Shown: positions 33,194 to 42,665, numbered from the stretch's first letter. The stretch: DNA of 64,000 bases from Candidatus Roizmanbacteria bacterium (GCA_016215445.1 JACRJL010000001.1:186001-250000), one strand, 5' to 3'. The notes: generated by a model from the letters alone, not told the origin. Numbers and translations are program-made.

Positions 33194-34546
33194 ATGAGCA
33201 AAAAATTAGCCCTGATTTTTTTATTCTCTTTCTTGATTCGTTTGCTAGCTTTAAATCAATCCCTTTGGCTCGATGAGGCGACGACTGCCCGGGTTGTTCA
33301 ACAGTTTAATTATCAGGAAATCATCAGCAAATTTTCTCCCCTAGATTTTCACCCGCCCCTTTACTATTTATTCATGAAACTATGGACTAATATTTTTGGC
33401 TACTCGGGAATTGCTTTACGAATGCCTTCCGTCTTGTTTAGTTTGGCAACTGGCTATATAGTTTATTTGATGGCAGGAATCTGGGGTATGGTATTTTTTT
33501 TATTCAATCCTCTAATCGTTTACTACTCACAAGAGGCAAGAATGTATATGATGACAACATTTTTTCTCACAGTGTCGTTATATTATTTTCTTTATCTCTG
33601 TCATCCTGAATTTATTTCAGGATCCCGAAACAAGTTCGGGATAACAAAATCAAACAATTTATTATTATTTAATTTGTTTACGATTCTCAGTTTTTTGACG
33701 TTTTACGGTTCAATATTTTTGATTGTTCCGATGGTTTTATACTTTTTCTTTACTCAGAGATATAAATACTTCATAGTAAATACTTTAAACTTTATACTGG
33801 CTTCTCTTTTTTTAAGTCCTCTTCTTTACCATCAGGTGATCAATGCCAAAGTTTCTCTGTCGAATGTGACTAATTGGTCGCTCGTTCTCGGCAAAGCAAA
33901 CATAAAAAACCTGCTTTTAATTCCAGTAAAGTTCAGTATCGGCAGGATAGACTTCTATCCTAAGTGGCTTTATTATGCAATTTCCGGTCTCTGGACTTCA
34001 TTTGTCTTATTTGTTTTATTTATAAATCTAAAATTGAAAATTGTTCTTGTTTATTTACTGGTTTTTCCGTTATTTTTGGGTTTTATTATTTCTTTTTTCA
34101 CTCCCCTGCTCCAATACTTTCGTTTTATTTACTTAGTTCCAATTGTGGCGATTTTATTAAGTTTCAGCTTATCACAAAAGGCCAAAATACAACCTTCGGG
34201 GTTAATATTGGTTGGTGGTTATTTGATTTTTTCTCTTTCCTATCTTTTGATTCCGCAGTTTCACCGTGAGGACTGGAAAAGTCTGGTAAAAAGTTTACCG
34301 GCTGATAAACCTATTTATATGGTATCTTCGTCGAGCGATCCGGTAAGGTATTACAACAGACATTTAAAAGTTAACGAGTTAAAAAGCTTATCAAGTTTGT
34401 CAGGTTTATCAAGAGAAGTTATTGTTATTCCTTACGTTGCCGATATTCATGGGGTGGATTATAAAAAAATACTAAATGAAAAAAATTACTTCCTTACAGG
34501 TAAAAAAACTTTCCGGGGTTTGACCTTAGAAGTCTATTCTAAGTAA
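33194..34546 (+). CDS. GT-C glycosyltransferase-like membrane protein (PMT/ArnT type)
   Basis: A 450-residue membrane protein with about ten helices. The first outer loop has QSLWLDEATTARVV with the acidic pair typical of GT-C enzymes that use lipid-linked sugars, followed by LDFHPPLYYLFMKLW and YYSQEARMYMM, which match the PMT/ArnT group. A C-terminal soluble domain follows. It probably glycosylates proteins or lipids on the outer face of the membrane. The gene contains two repeat inserts in frame: a double hairpin at 33604-33640 and a 9-base tandem repeat at 34384-34410. It begins right after tRNA-Gly and its end overlaps the flippase by 8 bases. Confidence 0.82.
   Translation: MSKKLALIFLFSFLIRLLALNQSLWLDEATTARVVQQFNYQEIISKFSPLDFHPPLYYLFMKLWTNIFGYSGIALRMPSVLFSLATGYIVYLMAGIWGMVFFLFNPLIVYYSQEARMYMMTTFFLTVSLYYFLYLCHPEFISGSRNKFGITKSNNLLLFNLFTILSFLTFYGSIFLIVPMVLYFFFTQRYKYFIVNTLNFILASLFLSPLLYHQVINAKVSLSNVTNWSLVLGKANIKNLLLIPVKFSIGRIDFYPKWLYYAISGLWTSFVLFVLFINLKLKIVLVYLLVFPLFLGFIISFFTPLLQYFRFIYLVPIVAILLSFSLSQKAKIQPSGLILVGGYLIFSLSYLLIPQFHREDWKSLVKSLPADKPIYMVSSSSDPVRYYNRHLKVNELKSLSSLSGLSREVIVIPYVADIHGVDYKKILNEKNYFLTGKKTFRGLTLEVYSK
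33604..33640. repeat. In-frame double-hairpin repeat in a GT-C gene
   Basis: TCCTGAA (33604-33610) pairs with TTCAGGA (33616-33622), and CCCGAA (33624-33629) pairs with TTCGGG (33635-33640). The translation reads CHPEFISGSRNKFGITK, a peptide of the kind seen where dispersed palindromic repeats have entered coding sequences. Confidence 0.75.
34384..34410 (+). repeat. Three tandem 9-base repeats in a GT-C gene
   Basis: AAGCTTATC, AAGTTTGTC and AGGTTTATC follow one another. They are translated as SLSSLSGLS. The same unit occurs in the GT2 gene at 57931-57957. Confidence 0.65.
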
Positions 34547-35819
34547 TTTTATTAAACTCCCTGATGCTTAGAGTGGTCATTATCACCAAACTGGTGAGGA
34601 AAGCAAAAGTGAGGGCGTATGGAGGTCCGAACATACCCAGTTTTGGAATGAGATAGTAGCAACCCAAAGTGACTATAATAAAAACCGCCAGGTTTCCGGC
34701 CAAAATATAGCCTGGTTTTTTAACTGTATAAAGAAGGAATAAAGTAGGAAGATTCAAAAAGACATAGAGAATGAAAGGAAGACTGAGCGCCCTTGTGACG
34801 ACAATTGCTTCGGCATATTTTTCAGTAAAGAAAAGGTCAAAAATCTGTTTCGGAATAAAACGAAGTATCAAAAACAGGGTAGTGGGAATAAGTAGATACG
34901 TAGCGCTGTGTTTTATTTCCGTAATTATTTCCGCCCTGGTTTTTATTTTTGAAAAATTGGGTGAGAGAACTTGAGTGACGCTGGCGATTGAAGCAATAAT
35001 AGTTAGAATGATTTTTTGCGCTAGACCGTAATACCCTACTTCGGCAGATTTTGACAGGAAGAAAGACAGTAAAAATAAATCCATTCTCATTGCCAGGTTA
35101 AAAAACTGAGAAGCAATGAAAAAAGTCATCGTATAACCGAATCTGAATTCTTCTTTGACTATAGGAGCCTGTAAAACCTTAAGAAATATGTGTTTTTTTT
35201 CAAAGAAAAGCAGGAGAAAGAACAGGCCCGGGCCTATGATTCCAAAAGTGAAGATAATAGTTCCGACTGTAACAGCTTTTAAGGGAATAAGAATAAGGAT
35301 TATAACTGTTTTTGTGACATTGGCCAGGTTTAAAAACAGATTGGCTTTAAGAAACTGTTTGGCGGCGTTAAGAGCGTTTATTGCGTAGTTTTGCCAGATG
35401 AAAAAGAGCACAGAAAAAGTAGTGATATAAAGTTCATATGCCGGGGCGCCTGTTTTAAAAAATATCTTGTCTAAATAGGGAAAAAATATGAAAAGTAGTG
35501 TAATGACAATTATAGAAAAACCGGTCTGGTAAGAAATGATTGTTTTTAAAAATATATAAAGATTCTTATGTTTTTTTTCTATCATCTGGGGCAGATAAGA
35601 ATAGATGCTGGCAGTGGTTCCGAAATCAAGAATGTTGGCCAATACATAGGCGATTCCGAGTAAGACGCTTAAGACTCCAAGGTCGGCAGGGCCCATGATT
35701 CTAACAAGCATGAAGTAAAAGAAAGCTGTGAAGAAAACGTTGAGATAGTTACCGATAGTGTTGATGAGAATGTCGCGGCTGGTGGGCTTTTTTATGAAAC
35801 CAAGAATTCTTTCAAGCAT
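34539..35819 (-). CDS. Wzx/RfbX-type polysaccharide flippase
   Basis: A 426-residue membrane protein with about twelve to fourteen helices of the MATE/MOP flippase fold. The N-terminus (INTIGNYLNVFFTAFFYFML, RIMGPADLGVLSVLL) is typical of oligosaccharide translocases that flip lipid-linked glycan units outward. On the minus strand TAAAAT (35831-35826), preceded by TGA, lies 6 bases before the ATG. It is convergent with the GT-C gene and divergent from gmd. Confidence 0.88.
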   Translation of the reverse strand: MLERILGFIKKPTSRDILINTIGNYLNVFFTAFFYFMLVRIMGPADLGVLSVLLGIAYVLANILDFGTTASIYSYLPQMIEKKHKNLYIFLKTIISYQTGFSIIVITLLFIFFPYLDKIFFKTGAPAYELYITTFSVLFFIWQNYAINALNAAKQFLKANLFLNLANVTKTVIILILIPLKAVTVGTIIFTFGIIGPGLFFLLLFFEKKHIFLKVLQAPIVKEEFRFGYTMTFFIASQFFNLAMRMDLFLLSFFLSKSAEVGYYGLAQKIILTIIASIASVTQVLSPNFSKIKTRAEIITEIKHSATYLLIPTTLFLILRFIPKQIFDLFFTEKYAEAIVVTRALSLPFILYVFLNLPTLFLLYTVKKPGYILAGNLAVFIIVTLGCYYLIPKLGMFGPPYALTFAFLTSLVIMTTLSIREFNKIT

Positions 35820-35887
35820 TCTATAATTTTATCATAAGAATAAATTAGAATTGACTCTTACGAAATATGTTATAATTTAAACTTAAT

Positions 35888-36865
35888 ATGGCAAAAACAG
35901 CTTTAGTGACGGGAATTTTAGGACAGGACGGACCCTATTTGGCCGATCTTTTAATCAAAAAAGGCTACAGGGTTTTTGGACTGATCCGCCGTTATTCCAA
36001 CCCCAATTTTTCTAATCTTGACTATGTCGGCGTCACAAATGAAATCGACTATGTCGAGGGCGATATGAACGACGAAGCTTCGCTTTTGAATTTGATCCGA
36101 ACTCTTCACCCGGACGAAGTTTATAACCTGGCAGCCCAGTCTTTTGTCAAAACGTCTTTTGACCAAGCCAAGTTGACAACAGAGGTTAATTCCCTTGGTC
36201 CGTTATATCTTTTGAACGCGATTAAGTTTTTTTCACCGACAACTAAATTTTATCAAGCCTCAACGAGCGAGATGTTTGGACTCCAGCATACAAACGGCTA
36301 TCAGGACGAGCAGACTCCTTTTCACCCACGCTCTCCTTATGGCGTTTCCAAAGTTTATGCTTATTGGATGACTGTAAATTACAGAGAATCTTATGGCCTC
36401 TTTACCGCAAACGGGATTCTTTTCAACCACGAGTCACCGATTCGGGGCATTCAGTTTGTTACCAGAAAAATCACCGACGGCGTTGCCAAAATCAAACTTG
36501 GTTTGGCTAAGGAACTGCGACTTGGAAATCTTGATGCCAAGCGTGACTGGGGATTTGCCGGCGACTATGTCGAGGCAATGTATTTGATGTTACAACAAAA
36601 AAATCCGGATGATTATGTCATTGGCACGGGTGAAAGCCATAGCGTTCGTGAATTCGTCGAAGCAGCTTTTAAGTCAATCGGTATTGCCGATTGGAAAAAA
36701 TATGTCGTCATTGATCCTCAATTCAAAAGACCGGCTGAAGTGCCTAATTTAAAAGCTAAGGCCGATAAAGCAAAAAGAAACCTCAATTGGAAGCCAAAAG
36801 TGTCTTTTGAGGAATTGGTGGAAATGATGGTCAAGGCGGATCTCAAACGCTATGGATCGAAATAA
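35888..36865 (+). CDS. gmd: GDP-mannose 4,6-dehydratase
   Basis: A 325-residue dehydratase turning GDP-mannose into GDP-4-keto-6-deoxy-mannose. The NADP-binding loop GILGQDGPYLADLL, VYNLAAQSFVKTSF, the catalytic Ser/Thr region STSEMFG, YGVSKVYAYW, and the strongly conserved NHESPIRG, VTRKITDG and LGNLDAKRDWGFAGDYVEAM are all GMD features. The product can be reduced by the fucose synthase type enzyme at 56.6 kb. TGTTATAAT (ending 35876) is an extended -10 eleven bases before the ATG. The last 14 bases overlap the acyltransferase gene. Confidence 0.95.
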   Translation: MAKTALVTGILGQDGPYLADLLIKKGYRVFGLIRRYSNPNFSNLDYVGVTNEIDYVEGDMNDEASLLNLIRTLHPDEVYNLAAQSFVKTSFDQAKLTTEVNSLGPLYLLNAIKFFSPTTKFYQASTSEMFGLQHTNGYQDEQTPFHPRSPYGVSKVYAYWMTVNYRESYGLFTANGILFNHESPIRGIQFVTRKITDGVAKIKLGLAKELRLGNLDAKRDWGFAGDYVEAMYLMLQQKNPDDYVIGTGESHSVREFVEAAFKSIGIADWKKYVVIDPQFKRPAEVPNLKAKADKAKRNLNWKPKVSFEELVEMMVKADLKRYGSK

Positions 36866-37832
36866 AGATATTGATAATCTTCGTGGACTCGCCATGTTGG
36901 CGATGATAATAGCTCATGCAACTGCTTATTTTTTGAAAGACAGGTTTGCTTTTTTGATCTGGGATTTCAGCGAATGGTCTGTTGTCACGTTTCTTTTTTG
37001 TTCGTCATATCTCTTTTATTCGAGAGACTTCATATTTAGTATCAAAAACATTGTTAATTATGTAAAAAAAAGATTGGTTCGTTTATATCTTCCCTATTTT
37101 TATTTTCTCTTGTTATTATTTCCTTTAAGATATTTTTTATATACAAAAAAAATAGACTTTGACTATATTTTTAAAAATGTTTTTTTTGTAGGAGGATTAG
37201 ATCTGAATTGGCTTGTCCTGATTTTTTTTCAACTCATGTTTATCTTTCCAATTATCTATTTTTTCAAAAAAAGAAGTAGTTTTCTTTACTACCTTTATTT
37301 TCTTGTCAGTCTTGCCTCCTCAATTTATTATCTCTATGTTCGCAATTGGGATTATAGGGTGATCATGTGGCTTCCATGGTCTATCACGATATATTTCACT
37401 ATTTTTTTTATAGATAATCAAAAAAAATGGGAAAAACTGGCTATAGCTGCCGTTGTTGGATTTCTTGTTTTCTTATGGTCAAGGTCTTTAGTATCAAACT
37501 TAGGCCATAATCTGACCCAGTTTTATAATAAATACCCGCCGAACATCTATCATATAAGCTACGGTATATTTTCTACGCTAGTTTTATATTTTATTTCCAA
37601 GAAGAATATTTTTAAAATTCTGGGCTTAGAAGGGTTTCTCAATTTTCTTAGCATCAATTCTTACCCGCTTTTTTTTGTTCACAATCTGGCCATTTTTGTA
37701 TTGCTTTGGGTAGGGGTAAAGTTTAGTAATTGGTTTAGTTTCTTTTTGGTAGTTTTTGGATTATCTTCAGCAGTTGTTCTGTTGATGCAGACCAGTCAAA
37801 TCGTTTTTTCACATTTTCGGGTTCGATCTTAA
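36852..37832 (+). CDS. Acyltransferase family 3 membrane protein
   Basis: A 326-residue membrane protein with about ten helices. The opening NLRGLAMLAMIIAHATAYF carries the R and H residues of the acyltransferase-3 active region, followed by FLFCSSYLFYSRD. Such proteins O-acylate (often O-acetylate) sugars of surface glycans. It overlaps gmd by 14 bases at its start. Its end overlaps the convergent GT4 gene by 98 bases, an unusually long overlap. Confidence 0.78.
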   Translation: MDRNKDIDNLRGLAMLAMIIAHATAYFLKDRFAFLIWDFSEWSVVTFLFCSSYLFYSRDFIFSIKNIVNYVKKRLVRLYLPYFYFLLLLFPLRYFLYTKKIDFDYIFKNVFFVGGLDLNWLVLIFFQLMFIFPIIYFFKKRSSFLYYLYFLVSLASSIYYLYVRNWDYRVIMWLPWSITIYFTIFFIDNQKKWEKLAIAAVVGFLVFLWSRSLVSNLGHNLTQFYNKYPPNIYHISYGIFSTLVLYFISKKNIFKILGLEGFLNFLSINSYPLFFVHNLAIFVLLWVGVKFSNWFSFFLVVFGLSSAVVLLMQTSQIVFSHFRVRS

Positions 37833-38877
37833 CATCATTTTCAAGCAAAAACTTCATTCTCTCCAGTATTTTATTTTTATCGTTCACATCGACCAGGAAT
37901 TTCATGTCAATTACCTCTTTGAGAGAAGAGTTGTCCCCGGCTATGACAGGCGTTCCGCATGACAAAGATTCCAAAGGCGGAAGTCCGAAACCTTCGTATG
38001 ATGATAGATAGACAGTAAGTTTGGCTGCGCAGTAAAGATAAGGTAGATCTTCGTCATAAACAAATCCCAAAAACCTGACCTTCTTTTCTAAGTTTAGGTC
38101 GAAGACTTTCTGAAAAACTTTTTCGTTCTTCCAGCCGGCGCGTCCGGCAATAAGGAACTGATAATTTTTAAATTTGTCATCATTGATCAATTCACTAAAC
38201 AGTTCGATTGATTTATCCAGATTTTTTCTAGGTTCTATGGCACCGACATAGAGCAAAAAATTACTAGGATACCCAACTCCGTATTTTTTTAAAACTACTA
38301 TCATTTTTTCATCTTTGGCTTTTGATTCGAATCGATCATCGACTCCCGGATAAATAATATGGACTTTATTTGTTTTGATCTGTGGGTAGTGCCTGAGAAG
38401 ATCGGCTTTCGTACTTTTAGAATCAACAATAATTTCGTCTTCGTATTTGATGGTTTTTTCGAGCTTCCGTTCGTGGGCATCTACTATTCTTTGCTCATGG
38501 TAGTTGGGAAAAAGTTTCCAAGTCAGGTCATGGATAGTCGTAATTCCTTTTGTTCCTTTGAGCAAAGGCGGCCGGAGAAAATCGGAAGAAAAAAATACGT
38601 CGACCTTGCCGATAAACCATTCTATCGGGACAATTTGCAGTTTGCCCCAGAAAATTTGCATTATGGTAGGAGGAAATCTAAAGTCGTAAACTTTTCCTCC
38701 GAGTTTTTCGAGTTCGCTTAAATAATAAAAATTAGCCGGTCTTCTTAGACTCGAATAAAAAAGCCTATATTCGTTTTCGCGGTCTACTTTAAGAAGGTTT
38801 TTAACTAGATTAAAAGTGTAGTTAGCGACTCCTGATCCAGCATAGACGAGCATCGTAATATCTACCCCGATTTTCAT
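37735..38877 (-). CDS. GT4 family glycosyltransferase
   Basis: A 380-residue GT-B fold glycosyltransferase of family 4 (Glyco_trans_1). The N-terminal domain has MLVYAGSGVANYTFNLV and TIHDLTWKLFP; the C-terminal nucleotide-sugar site has YVGAIEPRKNLD, RFLGFVYDEDLPYLYCAA and the E-x7-E motif in SSYEGFGLPPLESLSCGTPV. It adds a sugar to a lipid-linked glycan in the cytoplasm. The C-terminal FDWSASTEQLLKII is the usual family end, so its 98-base overlap with the acyltransferase gene seems real. Confidence 0.9.
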   Translation of the reverse strand: MKIGVDITMLVYAGSGVANYTFNLVKNLLKVDRENEYRLFYSSLRRPANFYYLSELEKLGGKVYDFRFPPTIMQIFWGKLQIVPIEWFIGKVDVFFSSDFLRPPLLKGTKGITTIHDLTWKLFPNYHEQRIVDAHERKLEKTIKYEDEIIVDSKSTKADLLRHYPQIKTNKVHIIYPGVDDRFESKAKDEKMIVVLKKYGVGYPSNFLLYVGAIEPRKNLDKSIELFSELINDDKFKNYQFLIAGRAGWKNEKVFQKVFDLNLEKKVRFLGFVYDEDLPYLYCAAKLTVYLSSYEGFGLPPLESLSCGTPVIAGDNSSLKEVIDMKFLVDVNDKNKILERMKFLLENDVKIEPENVKKRFDWSASTEQLLKIIQKLPKRN

Positions 38878-38895
38878 AACAATAAGTTTATCAAA

Positions 38896-40332
38896 TTACC
38901 TTTCCAAAAGGTAGACAGCCATTTCCGGATCAGGATAAAAATGAGAGATTTTTTTGACCTTTTTAAAATCAAATTGAGACATCTCCCAACTATTTAGCTT
39001 GCTTAGATCCACGTCTTTTTTTTCAGTGAAAACAATGAGTTTTTTGGATTCGCCATAAAGAAATTCGCTTTTCGGTTCGTATTGATTTTTAATGAAAAAA
39101 TAGCGGTATTCGAAACCGGCCGGAGTGGGGGCGTCGTCTTCACGTATCAATAAAACATTAAAGCTGTCGTTTTTCCTAAGCCAATTTTTGGTAAGCGTCT
39201 TCTCCACTCTATTCTTAATAGTCTGGAAATTTCTCGTACCCTGAAAATAGTAGCTCTTGGGAAAGAAAAAAACAGAGGTAGAAATTACCAGTATCAAAAG
39301 GGTTTTGCTGAATCGGGCGTTTAAAATAACAATCAAAAGAGTAAAAACCAAAAGAGTAATAAAAGGCGTCAGATAATGAGATGAGTATTGGAAACGAAGC
39401 ATTAAAACCAGAGAGGCAAAACCAAGAAAAGTGCTAAAAATAAAATATCTTTCTTTATTCTTCTTGATCCAGGAGAACGAAAGAGCCAAGAATCCAAACA
39501 TGAGAGTTAGGTTTATATTTATAAAAGGCGAAATCTTCCTTGATAGGTCCAAGGCATTGACAAAAATGTTTTTATTCAATTTGACGCCGTTTGGAAGATT
39601 GGTGTTATTAATGAACGATAGATACGATCTGTCCACAAAGGTATTTTTCAGCATGACAAAATTATTTTTTAATTCAAATAAAACAAGAGGTGAAAAAGCC
39701 GCCGCCATCCCGCCCAGGAAGAAAAGAAATAGTTTTTTGTCTTTTAAAAGTAAAAAAACAAGTAGTAAAATCGGCAAAGCAACCGTCGCATAAACAAATA
39801 GCATGGAAAGGATTAAGCCAAACGAAAAACCCAAGATAGAGATCTTTAACCAATTTAAATGACCTAAATCATAAAAATAAAGGATTGATAGAAAGACCAG
39901 AAACAAAGCTACTGGTGTAAAACCGTTACCTGGATTTCGGGCAGAAAAAATAAAAAACGGAAATAGCATTAGAGTTAATCCTGCCAAGAATCCCTTTAGG
40001 TTGTCGAATTTTTTTCCGGCTAAAAAGGCAAAATAAACTAAAGCCAAAGAAAAAATCAGGGTGTTGAAATATATGATTCCATTTAGCCCCCTGTCGCCTG
40101 CCAAAAAAGCCGGAACAAACATATAGAAATAATAAGGAGTCGTATAGATTCCACCGAAGCTACCCTTAGGGCCAAGTAAGGTTATATTGCCAAAGCTTAT
40201 TTTGGCTATTTCGTAAAGATCTCTTCCCAAATCACCCTGGAAAGACGTTGAGTGAGCTAGTTTCCAGGAAAACAGGATAAAACTAATAATAAATAGCGTC
40301 AACAAAAGCCAATACTTTTTAATAAGCCTCAT
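38896..40332 (-). CDS. GT-C-like multi-pass membrane protein
   Basis: A 478-residue protein with about ten to eleven hydrophobic helices and a soluble C-terminus of about 110 residues. The first outer loop has FQGDLGRDLYEIAK with acidic residues at the place of the GT-C catalytic Asp. It likely transfers sugars from lipid carriers on the outer face. TATAAT on the minus strand (40345-40340) lies 7 bases before the ATG. It is divergent from the GT2 gene at 40384 and lies 18 bases upstream of the GT4 gene. Confidence 0.72.
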   Translation of the reverse strand: MRLIKKYWLLLTLFIISFILFSWKLAHSTSFQGDLGRDLYEIAKISFGNITLLGPKGSFGGIYTTPYYFYMFVPAFLAGDRGLNGIIYFNTLIFSLALVYFAFLAGKKFDNLKGFLAGLTLMLFPFFIFSARNPGNGFTPVALFLVFLSILYFYDLGHLNWLKISILGFSFGLILSMLFVYATVALPILLLVFLLLKDKKLFLFFLGGMAAAFSPLVLFELKNNFVMLKNTFVDRSYLSFINNTNLPNGVKLNKNIFVNALDLSRKISPFININLTLMFGFLALSFSWIKKNKERYFIFSTFLGFASLVLMLRFQYSSHYLTPFITLLVFTLLIVILNARFSKTLLILVISTSVFFFPKSYYFQGTRNFQTIKNRVEKTLTKNWLRKNDSFNVLLIREDDAPTPAGFEYRYFFIKNQYEPKSEFLYGESKKLIVFTEKKDVDLSKLNSWEMSQFDFKKVKKISHFYPDPEMAVYLLER

Positions 40333-40383
40333 TAGTTATATTATACTTTGGTAGAATAACAAGTAAATAAATACCTAATAACT

Positions 40384-41376
40384 ATGAGTTTATTTAATAA
40401 ACCTTTGGTTTCGGTGGTTCTGGCATCATACAATCATGTTCGTTTTATAAGAAAGGCAGTTGAATCTGTATTGAATCAGACGATGAAAAGTTTAGAACTA
40501 CTGGTTTTGGATGACGGCTCGACGGACGGGACAGCGGATATTGTTGCCAAAATCAAGGATAAACGGTTGAAACTGATCCGGCTAAGTCCGAATAGAAGAT
40601 ATCACCCTCGAAATATCGGAATTAAAATGGCGCGAGGCAAATATATCGCTTTTCAAAATTCAGATGACGTTTGGCTAAAAGATAAACTTGCAAAACAACT
40701 AAAATACTTTAGTAACAATCCAGATACTGTCTTGTGTTTTACACGTTTAAATATGATCGACGAAAAAGGGAAAATAATTAAAAAATCATGGGCTCACGGA
40801 AATCTTGCAGGATCTAATATGAATAACGATGCTTGGTTGAGACAGTTATTTATAGCAGGTTACAATTTTGGTATTGCATCGGCTCTTGTTAGAAAAGACA
40901 AGATAAATAAACTGAAAGGTTTTAACGAAACCATGGTACAAATGTCAGATTATGACCTTTGGATAAGGTTACTTGGTCTTGGCCAACTTTATATAATTGA
41001 AGAACCACTGACGCAATTGAGGGCAACTAAAAATAATTACAGCTATCCAAGAAAAGAAGTTTTTCTTAGAAGTGCTTTAGAAAACGTTGATATTTTAAAT
41101 CGTTATACCGAATGGCCAATAAGTAAATATTTACCTAATATTTTTCCAGATATCATGCCAAAGAAAGAAGTCTCTTTAAATATTCAGTTGGTGGCTTTAG
41201 CCCGTTATGCTTGGCGTTTAAAAACCCCACATCATGCTTTTTTTTCCGACCAACTGTTGGCGCGTTTGTTTAACAATCCAAGATCAAGTCACGAAATTCT
41301 TGAGTATTTTGGAGCCGGTTTGAAGAAAGAATATATAGAAAACCGGGGAAAGTTAAAAGTAGAAATTAATAAATAA
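40384..41376 (+). CDS. GT2 family glycosyltransferase
   Basis: A 330-residue GT-A enzyme. The domain starts with VSVVLASYNHVRFIRKAVES, has LDDGSTDGTADIV, the metal motif FQNSDDVW and the acceptor helix region SDYDLWIRLLGLG. No membrane helices, so it is a cytoplasmic enzyme that probably extends the glycan. It is 2 bases upstream of the NDP-hexose 2,3-dehydratase gene, suggesting that it may transfer the sugar made by that pathway. Confidence 0.9.
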   Translation: MSLFNKPLVSVVLASYNHVRFIRKAVESVLNQTMKSLELLVLDDGSTDGTADIVAKIKDKRLKLIRLSPNRRYHPRNIGIKMARGKYIAFQNSDDVWLKDKLAKQLKYFSNNPDTVLCFTRLNMIDEKGKIIKKSWAHGNLAGSNMNNDAWLRQLFIAGYNFGIASALVRKDKINKLKGFNETMVQMSDYDLWIRLLGLGQLYIIEEPLTQLRATKNNYSYPRKEVFLRSALENVDILNRYTEWPISKYLPNIFPDIMPKKEVSLNIQLVALARYAWRLKTPHHAFFSDQLLARLFNNPRSSHEILEYFGAGLKKEYIENRGKLKVEINK

Positions 41377-41378
41377 GA

Positions 41379-42665
41379 GTGAATAAATTAATGAATCTTG
41401 ATGAATGGTTTAGCGAACTTATTAAAAAATCATCTTTTCATACGGAATGGATTTCCCTCTCGAAAAGTTCGTCATGGCATTTGAGGGACGGCAGAATTAG
41501 CCATAAGTCAGGTCGTTTTTTTAGCATAGTAGGTATTGAATATAAAGATAATCAAGGAATCACACAGTATCAGCCTTTTATAGAGCAGAAAGAAATAGGG
41601 ACTTTGGGTTTTTTAATGAGGGATACAAAGAAAGGAAAGGAAATTCTTGTTCAAGCAAAGATCGAGCCGGGAAACGTTGAAGTTGTCCAATTGGCTCCGA
41701 CCTGTCAAGCTACCAAAAGCAATCTGCTTCGGATTCACGGCGGAAAAAATCCACCTTTTTCCCACGTCTTTGCCGATAAACACCTTCAAATAATTAAATC
41801 GTCATTGCAGAGTGAACAAGGGAGTCGTTTCTTCGGAAAACAAAACAGCAATATTATTGCGTTAATCAAGCAGAAATTGAATCTTCCCGATACTCATCGT
41901 TGGTTATCAATTGATAATCTATTAAATTTGCTTTCGAAGGATTATCTTGTCAATACAGATGCCAGGTCGGTTTTAGTGACAAGCCCTTGGGATAAATTGG
42001 TTGACCGTCCGGTCTTTTCTCGTTATAAGGACGATTTTTCAAAAGACCTGGCAAGATCATATAAGGAAGAAATAAATACAGCGTATTTTAAGAGAATGAA
42101 AAATAACATAGTCTTTCTTAGACAAAAAGACAAAAAGGCCAGAATAATTCCATTAAATAAAATGAAAAACTGGGAGATCAAGGAAAAAGAAATTAAGCCT
42201 TTGACTAAAAAACCGTTCCGAGTGAGATTCTTGAAAGTAGTGGCCAAAAATCGCGAAGTCCCGGAATGGGATCAGCCAATTATTGATAGTTATTCTGAAG
42301 GTCGAGTCGATTTAGTTTGCGGAAGAATAAGAGGCGTTTTACATTTTCTTTTTAAGCCGGTCGAAGAAACAGGTTTATATAATAATATCGAGTTATCTCC
42401 TACCCTTTGTGTCGAGCCTGGAGAAAACAAAAAAATAAAAAATATCTATAAAGGCAGGGTCATGGTTTCAGTAAAACAATCAGATGAAGGTGGAAGATTT
42501 TACCAAGATTCAACCAGGTATAGCATTACAGATATGGGAGAGGCCAGCTTAAAATTAGGAGGCTATTGGCTAAATTTAAAGCAAATCCAAAATCTCCTGT
42601 TTGAAAATGGTTGGCTTACTAATGAAGCTCGTTCAGTACTTTCACTTCTTCTTTATTGGCTTTAA
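41379..42665 (+). CDS. NDP-hexose 2,3-dehydratase family protein
   Basis: A 428-residue protein with the two-copy architecture of NDP-hexose 2,3-dehydratases (Pfam Hexose_dehydrat; relatives of TylX3 and EvaA). The first half has FFSIVGIEYK, GTLGFLMRDTKKG and VEVVQLAPTCQATKSN; the second half repeats this as REVPEWDQPIID, GVLHFLFKPVEETG and ELSPTLC. These enzymes remove the C2 hydroxyl of NDP-4-keto-6-deoxyhexose in 2-deoxysugar synthesis. The start is GTG at 41379 (or ATG at 41391). Its end overlaps the convergent DegT gene by 4 bases, next to matching pathway genes. Confidence 0.85.
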   Translation: MNKLMNLDEWFSELIKKSSFHTEWISLSKSSSWHLRDGRISHKSGRFFSIVGIEYKDNQGITQYQPFIEQKEIGTLGFLMRDTKKGKEILVQAKIEPGNVEVVQLAPTCQATKSNLLRIHGGKNPPFSHVFADKHLQIIKSSLQSEQGSRFFGKQNSNIIALIKQKLNLPDTHRWLSIDNLLNLLSKDYLVNTDARSVLVTSPWDKLVDRPVFSRYKDDFSKDLARSYKEEINTAYFKRMKNNIVFLRQKDKKARIIPLNKMKNWEIKEKEIKPLTKKPFRVRFLKVVAKNREVPEWDQPIIDSYSEGRVDLVCGRIRGVLHFLFKPVEETGLYNNIELSPTLCVEPGENKKIKNIYKGRVMVSVKQSDEGGRFYQDSTRYSITDMGEASLKLGGYWLNLKQIQNLLFENGWLTNEARSVLSLLLYWL

